Assembly: GCF_000379125.1 (NCBI RefSeq)
Contig: NZ_KB900626.1
Location: 3,420,667-3,484,666, forward strand
Length of the DNA stretch: 64,000 nucleotides
Direction: 5' to 3'
Source of the DNA: Methylosinus sp. LW4
Lineage (GTDB): Bacteria; Pseudomonadota; Alphaproteobacteria; Rhizobiales; Beijerinckiaceae
Shown here: piece after piece, positions 1-8,336 of the stretch
Layout of the letters: the number at the start of each line of letters is the position of its first letter
Position numbering within the stretch: position 1 is the stretch's first letter
Notes under the pieces: generated by a model
Database searches by the model: none
Seen by the model: the letters and a program-made list of their open reading frames with translations, nothing else
What the model was told of the DNA's origin: nothing
Position numbers and translations under genes: made by a program

Positions 1-22
1 GGACGCGGCCTCGGCGCGACGC

Positions 23-1876
23 TCAGCGATCGCGGCCGTGATGGCCGTGATCATGATCGTGATCGTCGTCGTGATCGCGATCGGCGAAGACGAAGAGATC
101 GACGAGATCGCCGATCGCCGGCCGATTGGCGGGAATATAGGGATTCTCGCGCGAGGGAATCGGGTTCGGCAGATTGTCGCGGCTGAGATGCGAGACCGTC
201 GGCAGCTTCCAGTTCCGCTCGATGAATTTCAGCAGCGAGACATGGTCGTAATAGGTGTGGTCGACATAGCCCTTCTTGGCGTAGGGCGAGACCACGATGA
301 GCGGTATGCGCGTGCCGTCGCCGAAGAAGTCCACCGGCTGAATATAGCCCGAGTCGTAATAGCCGCCGCCTTCATCCGTGGTGATGAAGATCGCCGTCGA
401 ATCCCAGGCGGAGGAGTTCTGCACGCGCGCGATCAGCGTCTTCAGGAATTGCTCATAGAGATTGCTGGTCGAATCGGCCGGATGCGCGGCGAAGGCCTCG
501 AAGGGACGCACGAAGGAGACGGCCGGCAGCGTGCTGTCGGTCAAATCCTTCAGGAAGGCGCCATAGTTCTGCAGCTTGGCGTATTCGCTCGTCGTCATCA
601 CCTGCAGATAGCCGGTGAGCGGATCGCAAATGCCGCAATAGGAGTGGAAGGGCGCGCCGCCAGTGACGGGGAAATTCACGCCATCGACCGAATTGGCGAA
701 GACGGTGGCGTCGTCGCCGCGATCGGCGCTGTAATATTTCCACGACACATTATGCGCGTTCAGCACATCGACGATGGTCGAGGCCTTCTGCGGCGGCAGG
801 GTGAAGTTCGTCGCGCCGAGCGTGCGCGTCGCGGAAGGCGTCTGGTTCCAATACATGTTGTAGTTGTTGACGAGGTAGTAATGCCCCGGCGCGCATTTGC
901 GCTCATAGGTTCCGTGGCTGCGCAGCTGCTGATCGACGGCGGCGACGCCCGGCTGCGACAGATCATGGCAGTTCACATAGGAGCCGCCGCTGTAGCCGTC
1001 CTGCGTGTAGTAATTATTCGTGCCGCTGACCGGATCGGGATTTTCGATCTGATTGACGGGCGGCGTCGCGGGCGAGCCGTCGAGACGCGCGGGATCGGTG
1101 TAGAAAGCCGCATGGCCGGTGACGATCGCCTGGAAATTGGCGCCCGTGCCGCCCATCACCGCCTGATGGTAATTGTCGCTGATCGCGTAAGAATCGGCGA
1201 GCGATTTGAAATAGGGCGCGTCGCCGGTCTGCGCGGCGCCATTCGCATCCGTATAGGCGTTCATGTTGAAGAAGCCCATGGAGATCGCGCCCTCCTTGGG
1301 ATCGAAGCCGGCCGGCGAATTGCCGTTGGAGCCGGTGCCGATGGTCTTCTCGACCCAGACGAATTTGTCGAGCTTGCCGCCGTCCCACTCCTGCCACATC
1401 TGGAAGAAGCGATGCACGGGGTCGCCAGTATAGGAGGCGTAAGAGACATATTTGCTGATCTGATAAGGACCATTGGGCAGATCGGCGGGGAAGCGCGCAT
1501 CCGGCACGCCCTGCGGAACGCCGGCGGCGTAAGTGGTGTAGGGCTGCGGCAGGGTGGCGTAGGCGCCGGTCGACGGCGTCACGACCTCATAATGATAGAG
1601 ATCGGAGCCGATGTTCTGCGCCGCCTTGGAGAAATTCGGACCGGGCGTTCCGTCGGCCTTGATGATGCCCTTGCTCAGCAGATTGTCGACGCTCTGGCCG
1701 GCGGCGGGACGATAGCCGCCGAAGAGATTGTCGAAGGTGCGGTTCTCGCCGACGACGATGATGACATGCTTGATCGGCGTCCGTGTGGACTCGGCCTTGG
1801 CGGCGATCACGATCGACGTCGCGGTGAGCGCTGTCGTCGCGAGACAGGCGCTCTTCAAAAGCAGGCGTATGTTCAT
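23..1876 (-). CDS. Secreted phosphoesterase (phospholipase C / acid phosphatase family)
   Basis: Predicted exported phosphoesterase of the alkaline phosphatase superfamily branch that includes bacterial phospholipase C and AcpA-type acid phosphatases; it probably hydrolyses phosphate esters in the periplasm or outside the cell. The 617-residue protein starts with a signal peptide (about residues 1-28, ending near AAKA) and then carries the family opening motif ENRTFDNLFGG at about 44-54. A second metal-site motif, TTDEGGGYYD, lies in the C-terminal half. I chose ATG 1876 because a GAGGG ribosome site precedes it and the signal peptide begins there; the frame is open further upstream to 1954. 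The last 17 or so residues are almost entirely Asp, His, Gly and Arg, an unusual possibly metal-binding tail. It is transcribed away from mosB. Substrate unknown. Confidence 0.8.
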   Translation of the reverse strand: MNIRLLLKSACLATTALTATSIVIAAKAESTRTPIKHVIIVVGENRTFDNLFGGYRPAAGQSVDNLLSKGIIKADGTPGPNFSKAAQNIGSDLYHYEVVTPSTGAYATLPQPYTTYAAGVPQGVPDARFPADLPNGPYQISKYVSYASYTGDPVHRFFQMWQEWDGGKLDKFVWVEKTIGTGSNGNSPAGFDPKEGAISMGFFNMNAYTDANGAAQTGDAPYFKSLADSYAISDNYHQAVMGGTGANFQAIVTGHAAFYTDPARLDGSPATPPVNQIENPDPVSGTNNYYTQDGYSGGSYVNCHDLSQPGVAAVDQQLRSHGTYERKCAPGHYYLVNNYNMYWNQTPSATRTLGATNFTLPPQKASTIVDVLNAHNVSWKYYSADRGDDATVFANSVDGVNFPVTGGAPFHSYCGICDPLTGYLQVMTTSEYAKLQNYGAFLKDLTDSTLPAVSFVRPFEAFAAHPADSTSNLYEQFLKTLIARVQNSSAWDSTAIFITTDEGGGYYDSGYIQPVDFFGDGTRIPLIVVSPYAKKGYVDHTYYDHVSLLKFIERNWKLPTVSHLSRDNLPNPIPSRENPYIPANRPAIGDLVDLFVFADRDHDDDHDHDHGHHGRDR

Positions 1877-2268
1877 GTGGCCCTCGCGTTTCCCAAGAAA
1901 AAGCACTTTTCCAATCTCGAGGCCGGCGCTCGCCGTGAGCGTCGCGGCAGGCAAAGCTAGCGAAGCCCGATCTCAGCGCGATGGCGGCGCAATGAAGCTC
2001 TCGTGACTGCCACGGCTTTCGCGCCGGGCCAGCTCCGCGGCGCGCCGTGCGACTTTGCCGCATGCTTGACGCGCTCTGCGCCGCGACTAGCTGACTGTCT
2101 CGAAATATGCGTTTTTCGTCGTTTTTTCCGGCAGAGCAGAAGAGCGTCGAAAATTGCGGCTGTCCCGGCAATAGCGCATGTTTTTCACATATTGCGGGTC
2201 TCTTCGACGCGTTCTACCTACACGCATGTGGTCGACGACAGCAGAAACAACGACGAAAGGCGTCACTG
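1877..2268. promoter_or_regulatory. Divergent intergenic region between phosphoesterase and mosB
   Basis: About 390 bases without a convincing gene. It must hold the promoters of the leftward phosphoesterase and the rightward mosB. The mosB-proximal half is AT-richer than its surroundings. It contains an imperfect inverted repeat with arms at 2164-2173 and 2190-2198 (CCCGGCAATA against TATTGCGGG, one bulged G), about 70 bases before the mosB ATG. I could not match it to a ModE consensus. It may be an operator or a leader hairpin. Confidence 0.4.
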
Positions 2269-3081
2269 ATGGCACATACGACAGCGGAGCTAGAGGCGAT
2301 CCTCATGCAGCGCTCGCTCACCGACGTGGAACTTCTCGCGGCGGCGGACAAGGCCGAGGATTTTCGCATCCTGCCGGACGCGTCGGTGATCAAGATCGGT
2401 GGCCAGAGCATCATCGATCGCGGTCGCTCGGCGGTTTATCCGCTGGTCGATGAGATCGTCACCGCGCGCAAGGCGCATCAGATGCTGATCGGCACGGGCG
2501 CCGGCACGCGCGCGCGCCATCTCTATTCCATAGCGGCGGGCGTCGGCCTGCCGGCGGGCGTGCTCTCGCAGCTCGGCGCCTCTGTCGCCGATCAGAATGC
2601 GGCGATGCTCGGACAGCTGCTCGCCAAGCACGGCATTTCCGCCGTGGACGGCGCCGGCCTCTCGGCAGTGCCGCTCTATCTGCAGGAGGTCAACGCCGTC
2701 GTGTTCAGCGGCATGCCGCCTTATAATCTGTGGATGCGTCCGGCGGCCGAAGGCGTCATTCCGCCCTATCGCACCGATGCGGGCTGCTTCCTCATCGCCG
2801 AGCAATTCGGCTGCAAGGCGATGATCTTCGTCAAGGACGAGCAGGGCCTCTTCACCGCCAATCCCAAGACCGACAAGAATGCGAAATTCATCCCCAAGAT
2901 CACAGTCGACGAGATGAAGGATCAGGGCCTGCAGGATTCGATCCTCGAGTTCCCGCTGCTCGATCTGCTGAAATCCGCGCGTCACATCCGCGAGGTGCAG
3001 ATCGTCAACGGCCTCGTCCCCGGCAATCTGACCCGCGCTCTTTCTGGAGAGCATGTCGGCACCATCATCACCGCGAGCTGA
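2269..3081 (+). CDS. mosB: Molybdenum storage protein subunit beta
   Basis: Beta subunit of the molybdenum storage protein, an ATP-dependent hetero-oligomeric cage that keeps molybdate as polyoxomolybdate clusters in the cytoplasm. The 270-residue product matches the length and sequence I recall for the Azotobacter vinelandii beta subunit nearly throughout, including the kinase-fold nucleotide motif [11 protein letters not shown] (about 42-52), [30 protein letters not shown] and the C-terminal end [11 protein letters not shown]. It belongs to the amino acid kinase (UMP kinase-like) fold. ATG 2269 gives the family N-terminus [12 protein letters not shown] and has a GAAAGG element upstream; the frame extends to 2107 without homology. 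mosA follows after 8 bases, so the two are surely co-transcribed. It suggests a high Mo demand, for example for nitrogenase or formate dehydrogenase. Confidence 0.95.
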   Translation: MAHTTAELEAILMQRSLTDVELLAAADKAEDFRILPDASVIKIGGQSIIDRGRSAVYPLVDEIVTARKAHQMLIGTGAGTRARHLYSIAAGVGLPAGVLSQLGASVADQNAAMLGQLLAKHGISAVDGAGLSAVPLYLQEVNAVVFSGMPPYNLWMRPAAEGVIPPYRTDAGCFLIAEQFGCKAMIFVKDEQGLFTANPKTDKNAKFIPKITVDEMKDQGLQDSILEFPLLDLLKSARHIREVQIVNGLVPGNLTRALSGEHVGTIITAS

Positions 3082-3089
3082 GACGGATC

Positions 3090-3923
3090 ATGACCCATAC
3101 CTACAACATCAAGCATGTCGCCTCTCCGCTCGCGCGGCAGACCCTTCTCGACTCCGAGCTGACGCGGCCCGTCGCCGGCAAGCGTCCGATCCGCGTGTTG
3201 CCCTGGCTGCAGGTGGTGAAGATCGGCGGCCGCGCCATCATGGATCGCGGCGCCGAGGCGATCCTGCCGCTGGTGGAGGAGATCCGAAAGCTGATGCCCG
3301 AGCATCGGCTGCTCTTCCTCACCGGCGCCGGCGTGCGCGCGCGCCACCTTTATGGCGTCGGGCTCGATCTCGGCCTGCCGGTCGGCTCGCTGGCCCCGCT
3401 CGCCGCGAGCGAGGCCGGGCAGAACGGCCATATCCTCGCCTCGCTGCTCGCGCCGGAGGGCGTCTCCTATATCGAGCATCCGACCATCGCCAATCAGCTG
3501 GCGATTCACCTGAGCGCGACCCGCGCCGTGGTGGGCAGCGCCTTTCCGCCCTATCACCATCACGAGTTCCCGGGCTCGCGCATTCCGCCGCATCGGGCCG
3601 ACACCGGCGCCTTTCTGCTCGCCGACGCCTATGGCGCCGCCGGCCTCACCATCGTCGAGGATGTGGACGGCCTCTACACGAGCGATCCCAACGGACCGGA
3701 CGGCGAGAAGGCGCAGCTCATCCGCGAGACGAGCTTCTCCGAGCTCGCCGATCACAAGGGCACGCTGCCCTTCGACCGCGCCATGCTCGAGGTGATGGCG
3801 ACCGCGCGCCATATCGATCATGTGCAGATCGTCAACGGCCTCGTCCCCGGCCGCCTCACCGCCGCTCTGCGCGGCGAACATGTGGGCACGATCATCCACA
3901 CGGCCGCGCGCCGGAACAGCTGA
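3090..3923 (+). CDS. mosA: Molybdenum storage protein subunit alpha
   Basis: Alpha subunit of the molybdenum storage protein and partner of the preceding beta subunit. The 277 residues show the amino acid kinase fold with [13 protein letters not shown] near the N-terminus, [10 protein letters not shown], and the histidine-rich loop [16 protein letters not shown], which in the Azotobacter protein lies by the polyoxomolybdate cavity. The start at 3090 gives the family N-terminus (SIKHV-like: [16 protein letters not shown]) and lies 8 bases after the mosB stop. Gene order beta then alpha. A strong GC-rich hairpin follows the stop and separates it from the convergent MFS gene. No separate molybdate transporter or regulator is adjacent. 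Confidence 0.95.
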   Translation: MTHTYNIKHVASPLARQTLLDSELTRPVAGKRPIRVLPWLQVVKIGGRAIMDRGAEAILPLVEEIRKLMPEHRLLFLTGAGVRARHLYGVGLDLGLPVGSLAPLAASEAGQNGHILASLLAPEGVSYIEHPTIANQLAIHLSATRAVVGSAFPPYHHHEFPGSRIPPHRADTGAFLLADAYGAAGLTIVEDVDGLYTSDPNGPDGEKAQLIRETSFSELADHKGTLPFDRAMLEVMATARHIDHVQIVNGLVPGRLTAALRGEHVGTIIHTAARRNS

Positions 3924-3932
3924 CGTCGATCG

Positions 3933-3965
3933 CCGGCCGAGGGGCGGAAGGCGCCCCTCGGCCGG
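3933..3965. terminator. Bidirectional hairpin between mosA and MFS gene
   Basis: A perfect 14-base-pair GC-rich stem (3933-3946 with 3952-3965) around a 5-base loop sits between the convergent mosA and MFS stops. There is no T-run on either side, so its role as an intrinsic terminator is plausible but not typical. Confidence 0.5.
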
Positions 3966-3974
3966 TGGGCTCCG

Positions 3975-5414
3975 CTACCTCTCCCGGTGCAAATCTCTCT
4001 CTTCCATTCGCGCCAGGAAGAAGAAGCACAGAGCGATGAATATCGCGCCCACCAGAAACGCCGTGCGGAAGGTCTCGCGCAGCGCTTCCACGCCGGCGCC
4101 GGCTTCGGCGATGAGCGCGCCATGGCCGGCGCCGATGACGATGGCGCCGATCATCGCCACGATCAGCGCCGACCCCAGCTGACGCGAGAATTGCATCACC
4201 GCCGTCGCCGTGCCGAGATTATGCCCCGGCGCCGCGCTCTGCACGCAGACGGTCGTCACCGGCAGCATGGCTCCGACGCCGAAGCCGACGATCGCCAGCA
4301 GCGCATCCAGCGCGGCGAGCGGCAGATCGGCGAGAAATTGCCGGGCAATGAGCAGGGCGACGAAAGCGAGCGCGAGAGCCGCCAGCGGCGGCGCCTTGTA
4401 ATGGCGCAGACGGCTGAGCAGCCGTCCCGAGGTGGCGGCGCCGGTCACTGTCGCCACGGTGAGCGGGATCAGCGCGAGGCCGGACTGGTCGGCGGAGAGG
4501 CGCAGCGCGCCCTCGAAATATAGGGGCATGTACATCGTCAGCGCGACGAAGGTTCCGAGGCCGAAGCCGCCCGCGAGAATGGCGTTGCGAATGACGTCAT
4601 CGGCCAGCACGGCGAGCGGGATCAAAGGCTCCTCGGCCGTCTTGGTGCGCCAGGCGAAGATCGCCCAGCCGGCGAGCGCCGTGGCGATCAGCGCGAGAAT
4701 GGGGGGCGAGCCCCAGGGATAGCGCACGCCGCCCCAGGAGAGCGCGAGCAGCGAGGCGACGGAGGCGATGATGAGCAGCGTCGCGCCGCCGATATCGACG
4801 CGATGCGGATGGCGGCGCAGCGGCAGCCGCGCCAGCTTGAAATAGGTCATGAAGAAAGCCGCGAGGCCGAGCGGCAGATTGATCCAGAAGATCAGCGACC
4901 AATGCAGATATTCGGCGAAGACGCCGCCGAGGATCGGGCCGCCGACGCTGGCGCCGGCGAAGACGATCGAGAAATAGGCGAGCGCCCGGCCGCGCTCGCG
5001 CAGGCTGACGAGATCGGCGATGATCGTCTGCGCCAGCGCGATGAGCGCGCCGCCGCCCGCGCCCTGCGCCGCGCGCGCAATGGCGAGCCAAGTGAGATTG
5101 GGCGAGACGGCGCAGGCGACCGAGCCGAGCACGAAGGTGAAAATGCCGATCAGCAGCATCACGCGCACGCCATGGATGTCGGCGAGCTTGCCGTAGAGCG
5201 GCGTCAGCGCGGTGGCGGCGACGAGATAGGCGGTGACGATCCAGGGCAGATGCTCGAAATCGCCGAGATCCTGGCCGATCGTCGGCAGAGCGGTGGCGAC
5301 GATGGTCTGGTCCAGCGCCGAGAGCAGCATGGCGAGGCCGAGCCCGATCATGATCTGCAGCATCTCGCCTCTGGTCAGGTCGGCGCGCGAGAAGCCGGCG
5401 GCGGGCTTGTTCAC
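3975..5414 (-). CDS. MFS transporter, DHA2 (14-TM) family
   Basis: Inner-membrane proton-driven efflux pump of the major facilitator superfamily, DHA2 drug/H+ antiporter type. The 479-residue protein opens with the family segment LSALDQTIVATALPTIGQDL followed by the motif A region GKLADIHGVR, and has many hydrophobic segments consistent with 14 helices. The start is GTG 5414: its GTG shares bases with the TGA stop of cbiD (GTGA overlap), giving translational coupling, and an AGAGAGGA element lies upstream. Coupling to a cobalamin gene is notable, but nothing in the sequence shows that it carries corrinoids. The substrate is unknown. Confidence 0.85.
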   Translation of the reverse strand: MNKPAAGFSRADLTRGEMLQIMIGLGLAMLLSALDQTIVATALPTIGQDLGDFEHLPWIVTAYLVAATALTPLYGKLADIHGVRVMLLIGIFTFVLGSVACAVSPNLTWLAIARAAQGAGGGALIALAQTIIADLVSLRERGRALAYFSIVFAGASVGGPILGGVFAEYLHWSLIFWINLPLGLAAFFMTYFKLARLPLRRHPHRVDIGGATLLIIASVASLLALSWGGVRYPWGSPPILALIATALAGWAIFAWRTKTAEEPLIPLAVLADDVIRNAILAGGFGLGTFVALTMYMPLYFEGALRLSADQSGLALIPLTVATVTGAATSGRLLSRLRHYKAPPLAALALAFVALLIARQFLADLPLAALDALLAIVGFGVGAMLPVTTVCVQSAAPGHNLGTATAVMQFSRQLGSALIVAMIGAIVIGAGHGALIAEAGAGVEALRETFRTAFLVGAIFIALCFFFLARMEERDLHRER

Positions 5415-6541
5415 TTTTGAGGGTCCTCTCTGCGAATCGCTGGGCGGAAGCCTGAGCTTGCGAGTATGGCGCCGTCGCGGCCGACGACGATGATCTCGAG
5501 CGCGGTCGCCGGATTGGCGAGCGCGGCGGCGGCCGTGTCCCATGCCCGTTGCGCGATCGGGGCGGCGAGGTCCACGCCCGCCGCGCGGGCGGTCGCCTGC
5601 GCCTCCAGCGCGCTATTGGCTTTTTCGATCGCCGCGCAGAGCGCCTCGCCGGCGCCGGCCGCGCGGGCGGTCGCCGCGAGATCGGGAAGATCGATCGAGG
5701 AGCGGCTGGAGTGAAGGTCGAGTCGCCCCTGCGCCAGCTTGGTCAGCTTGGCGAAGCCGCCGGCGATGGTCACGCGCGGGACCGTATGCTTGCGCAAATA
5801 TTTCAGCAGGCCGCCGGCGAAGTCGCCCATCTCGATCAGCGCCTCCTCCGGCAGGCCGTAGAGCTCGCGCACGGCGTCCTCCGAGGTGGAGCCGGTAGTC
5901 GCGGCGATATGGTCGAGGCCGCAGGCGAGCGCGACGTCGACGCCGCGGTGGATGCTGTCGATCCAGGCGGAGCAGGAATAGGGCACGACGATTCCCGTGG
6001 TGCCGAGAATGGAGAGCCCGCCGATAATGCCGAGCCGTCCGTTGAGCGTCGAGCGCGCGAGCTCTTCGCCATTCTCGACGGAAATCTCGATTTGGGCGTC
6101 CGGCGCCGCGCCGAGCTCGGCGGCGGCTTCCGCTATCGCCTGCCGCATCATGGCGCGAGGAACGGGGTTTATGGCCGGCTCGCCCGGCGGCAGCGGCAGG
6201 CCGGGGCGCGTCACCACGCCGACGCCGGGGCCGGCGGCAAAGCTCACCCCTGCGCCCGCCGGCGCGCGGCGGACCTTTGCGCGGATCAGCGCGCCATGGG
6301 TGACGTCGGGATCGTCGCCCGCATCCTTCACCACGCCGGCCTCGGCATAGTCCTCGCCGCGGATGAATTGCGCGAGCGCGAAGGCGACGCGCCTTCCCCC
6401 CGGCAGGCCGATCTCCACCGGATCTGGCGGCTCGCGCCCGGAGACGAGCGCGGCAAAGGCCGCCCGCGCCGCCGCCGTGGCGCAGGCGCCGGTGGTCCAG
6501 CCGCGGCGCAGCGGGGGGGTCGTCGAATCCGCGTCTGTCAT
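5411..6541 (-). CDS. cbiD: Cobalt-precorrin-5B (C1)-methyltransferase
   Basis: CbiD methylates C1 of cobalt-precorrin-5B with SAM in the corrin-ring stage of cobalamin synthesis. The product (376 residues from ATG 6541) begins with the family signature LRRGWTTGACATAAARAAF and contains GTTGIV, EDAVRELYG and the glycine-rich stretches typical of CbiD. A GTG at 6577 in the same frame is an alternative start; neither has a strong ribosome site, and ATG 6541 places the signature close to the N-terminus as usual. Its stop overlaps the start of the downstream MFS gene. Another cobalamin gene, cbiB, lies at 7192 on the other strand. No cobalamin riboswitch is visible in the short divergent gap. B12 is needed by methylmalonyl-CoA mutase-type enzymes in serine-cycle methylotrophs. 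Confidence 0.9.
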   Translation of the reverse strand: MTDADSTTPPLRRGWTTGACATAAARAAFAALVSGREPPDPVEIGLPGGRRVAFALAQFIRGEDYAEAGVVKDAGDDPDVTHGALIRAKVRRAPAGAGVSFAAGPGVGVVTRPGLPLPPGEPAINPVPRAMMRQAIAEAAAELGAAPDAQIEISVENGEELARSTLNGRLGIIGGLSILGTTGIVVPYSCSAWIDSIHRGVDVALACGLDHIAATTGSTSEDAVRELYGLPEEALIEMGDFAGGLLKYLRKHTVPRVTIAGGFAKLTKLAQGRLDLHSSRSSIDLPDLAATARAAGAGEALCAAIEKANSALEAQATARAAGVDLAAPIAQRAWDTAAAALANPATALEIIVVGRDGAILASSGFRPAIRREDPQK

Positions 6542-6636
6542 GGGCGACACATAAACCGCATTCTCTCCGCGCGACACTGCGCGCGCTTTGGACTAGAAGA
6601 AGCCTCCCATACCGAGCAGCGAGACAGGGGGCCGAA

Positions 6637-7188
6637 ATGACGCGCAATCTCCTCGATTTCCACATTCTCCTCGCGCCGGCGGAGGCCGCGGGCGGCGGCT
6701 TCTCGCTGTCCAGCCCGGATATCGCCGAGGGCGCGACCATCGATCGCAAATTCGTTTTCGACGATTTCGGCGGGACAGGCGACAATGTCTCGCCGCAGCT
6801 GAATTGGAGCGAGCCGCCGGCCGGAACCAAGAGCTTCGCGCTCTTCTGCCACGACCCGGACGCGCCGACCGGCGGCGCCGGCTTCTGGCATTGGCTCGTC
6901 GTCGATATTCCCGCCTCGGCGCGCGCGCTGGCGCAAGGCGCCGGAGCGGCGGGCGGCGCCGGCCTGCCCGCGGGCGCGAAGCCCATTCGCAATGATTACG
7001 GCTTCTCGCATTGGGGCGGTCCTTGCCCGCCGGTCGGCGATCCGCCGCATCGCTATGTCTTCACTGTCTATGCGCTGAGTGTCGAGAAAGTGGAGGCGCC
7101 GGAGGGCGCGACGGCCTCGCTCGTCGGCTTCATCGTCAATCAGAACGTCCTCGCCAAGGCGAGCCTCACCGGCCTTTACGGCCGCTGA
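6637..7188 (+). CDS. YbhB/YbcL-type Raf kinase inhibitor-like (PEBP) protein
   Basis: Member of the phosphatidylethanolamine-binding protein superfamily, YbhB/YbcL branch; 183 residues, standard length, no signal peptide. Family motifs seen are NVSPQLNWSEPPAGTKSFAL, the ligand-site element CHDPDAPTGG, FWHWLVVDIP, and GGPCPPVGDPPHRYVFTVYAL. An AGGGGGCC ribosome site precedes ATG 6637. The gene lies four bases before the TTG start of cbiB and is probably co-transcribed with it. The bacterial biochemical role is not established; ligand binding is inferred from fold only. Confidence 0.88.
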   Translation: MTRNLLDFHILLAPAEAAGGGFSLSSPDIAEGATIDRKFVFDDFGGTGDNVSPQLNWSEPPAGTKSFALFCHDPDAPTGGAGFWHWLVVDIPASARALAQGAGAAGGAGLPAGAKPIRNDYGFSHWGGPCPPVGDPPHRYVFTVYALSVEKVEAPEGATASLVGFIVNQNVLAKASLTGLYGR

Positions 7189-7191
7189 GCC

Positions 7192-8169
7192 TTGCTCGCT
7201 GCTCTCGCGGATAATCTGGCGCTCGCCGCGCTCGGTCTGTCGATCGAGGCGGCGATCGGCTATCCGCAATGGCTCTTCGCGGCGATCGGCCATCCGGTCA
7301 CTTGGATCGGCGCGCTGATCGCGACGCTGGATCGCTCGCTCAATCGCGATGGCGCGCCGCCGCCGCTGCGCCGTCTCGCCGGCGTCCTCGCGATTCTCAT
7401 CATCGTCGCCATCGCTTTCGCGATCGGACTTCTGCTGCAGGCGGCCTGCCTCGCTCTGCCTTTCGGGATTGTCCCGCTCGCCGTGCTGACCTCGAGCCTC
7501 TACGCCCAGCGCAGCCTCTATTCGCATGTGAAGGATGTGGCCGAGGAGCTCGATCATTCGCTCGAGCGCGGCCGCGCCAGCGTCGGAAAAATCGTCGGCC
7601 GCGACGTCTCGCGGCTGGACGAGGCGGGCGTGAGCCGGGCGGCGATCGAAAGCCTCGCCGAGAATTTCTCGGACGGAGTCATCGGCCCGGCGCTCGCCAC
7701 CGTCTTGTTCGGACTGCCCGGCGCGCTCATATACAAAAGCGTCAATACGGCCGACAGCATGATAGGCCATAGGACGATGCGACACGAAGCGTTCGGTTGG
7801 GCGAGCGCCCGATTGGACGATCTCCTCAATCTCCCGGCCGCGCGCCTCTCGGCGGCGCTCATCGCCACAGGCGCAGCAATGACGGGAGGCTCTCTCCGGG
7901 CCGCGATTTCGACCTCTCTGCGCGACGCGGGCGCGCACGCCTCGCCCAACGCCGGCTGGCCGGAGGCGGCGATGGCCGGCGCGCTGGATTTGCGGCTCGG
8001 CGGCCCGCGCGCCTATGGCGCGCATGAGGTGAAGGGCGCCTGGCTCGGTTCCGGGCGCAGCGAGGCGACGCCGGCGGATATTCGCCGCGCCTTGCGGATT
8101 TTCAGCTGCGCCGCGGCGACAGCGATCTGCGCTTTTGCAGGCGCCGCTCTGACGATGCTTAGTAATTGA
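7192..8169 (+). CDS. cbiB: Adenosylcobinamide-phosphate synthase
   Basis: CbiB (CobD in the aerobic-pathway naming) attaches aminopropanol, or its phosphate, to adenosylcobyric acid at the membrane in late cobalamin synthesis. The 325-residue protein has the family opening (IEAAIGYPQWLFAAIGHPV, then WIGALI), several membrane segments, and the conserved ESLAENFSDGVIGPALATVL and YKSVNTADSMIGHR regions. The start is a TTG at 7192, four bases after the PEBP stop; this is the only start that keeps the full N-terminus. With cbiD 650 bases away, it indicates an at least partly encoded B12 pathway here. Confidence 0.9.
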   Translation: MLAALADNLALAALGLSIEAAIGYPQWLFAAIGHPVTWIGALIATLDRSLNRDGAPPPLRRLAGVLAILIIVAIAFAIGLLLQAACLALPFGIVPLAVLTSSLYAQRSLYSHVKDVAEELDHSLERGRASVGKIVGRDVSRLDEAGVSRAAIESLAENFSDGVIGPALATVLFGLPGALIYKSVNTADSMIGHRTMRHEAFGWASARLDDLLNLPAARLSAALIATGAAMTGGSLRAAISTSLRDAGAHASPNAGWPEAAMAGALDLRLGGPRAYGAHEVKGAWLGSGRSEATPADIRRALRIFSCAAATAICAFAGAALTMLSN

Positions 8170-8254
8170 GCAGATTAGCTGATGCTTAGGCGGGCGCTGT
8201 GAAAAATTTTTGGCGCCAAGCGCAAAACATCACCAGATTTCATTTCAGGAGACA

Positions 8255-8294
8255 TTGACTATGCTATAATTTCTTTTTTGTGCGTCGCAGCACA
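8255..8294 (+). promoter_or_regulatory. Candidate promoter/operator upstream of phaZ
   Basis: The AT-rich gap before phaZ holds a TATAAT at 8265-8270 and, just downstream, an inverted repeat TGTGC-6 bases-GCACA (8279-8294). A TTGACT at 8255-8260 is too close to the TATAAT to pair with it. The repeat resembles, but does not equal, PhaR-type operators. Weak evidence. Confidence 0.3.
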
Positions 8295-8336
8295 GCTCGA
8301 ATGAGCGGCGGCCGCGCATGAAGGGAGCGTGGAGAG

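Noticed and set aside
38..1960. 640-codon frame on the plus strand
   Set aside because: Antisense of the phosphoesterase; no recognisable motifs or signal.
6542..6636. Cobalamin riboswitch between cbiD and the PEBP gene
   Set aside because: Gap is only about 95 bases and has no B12-box-like sequence.
8255..8270. TTGACT and TATAAT before phaZ as a promoter pair
   Set aside because: Only 4 bases apart, so they cannot form a -35/-10 pair; only the TATAAT is kept as a weak candidate.
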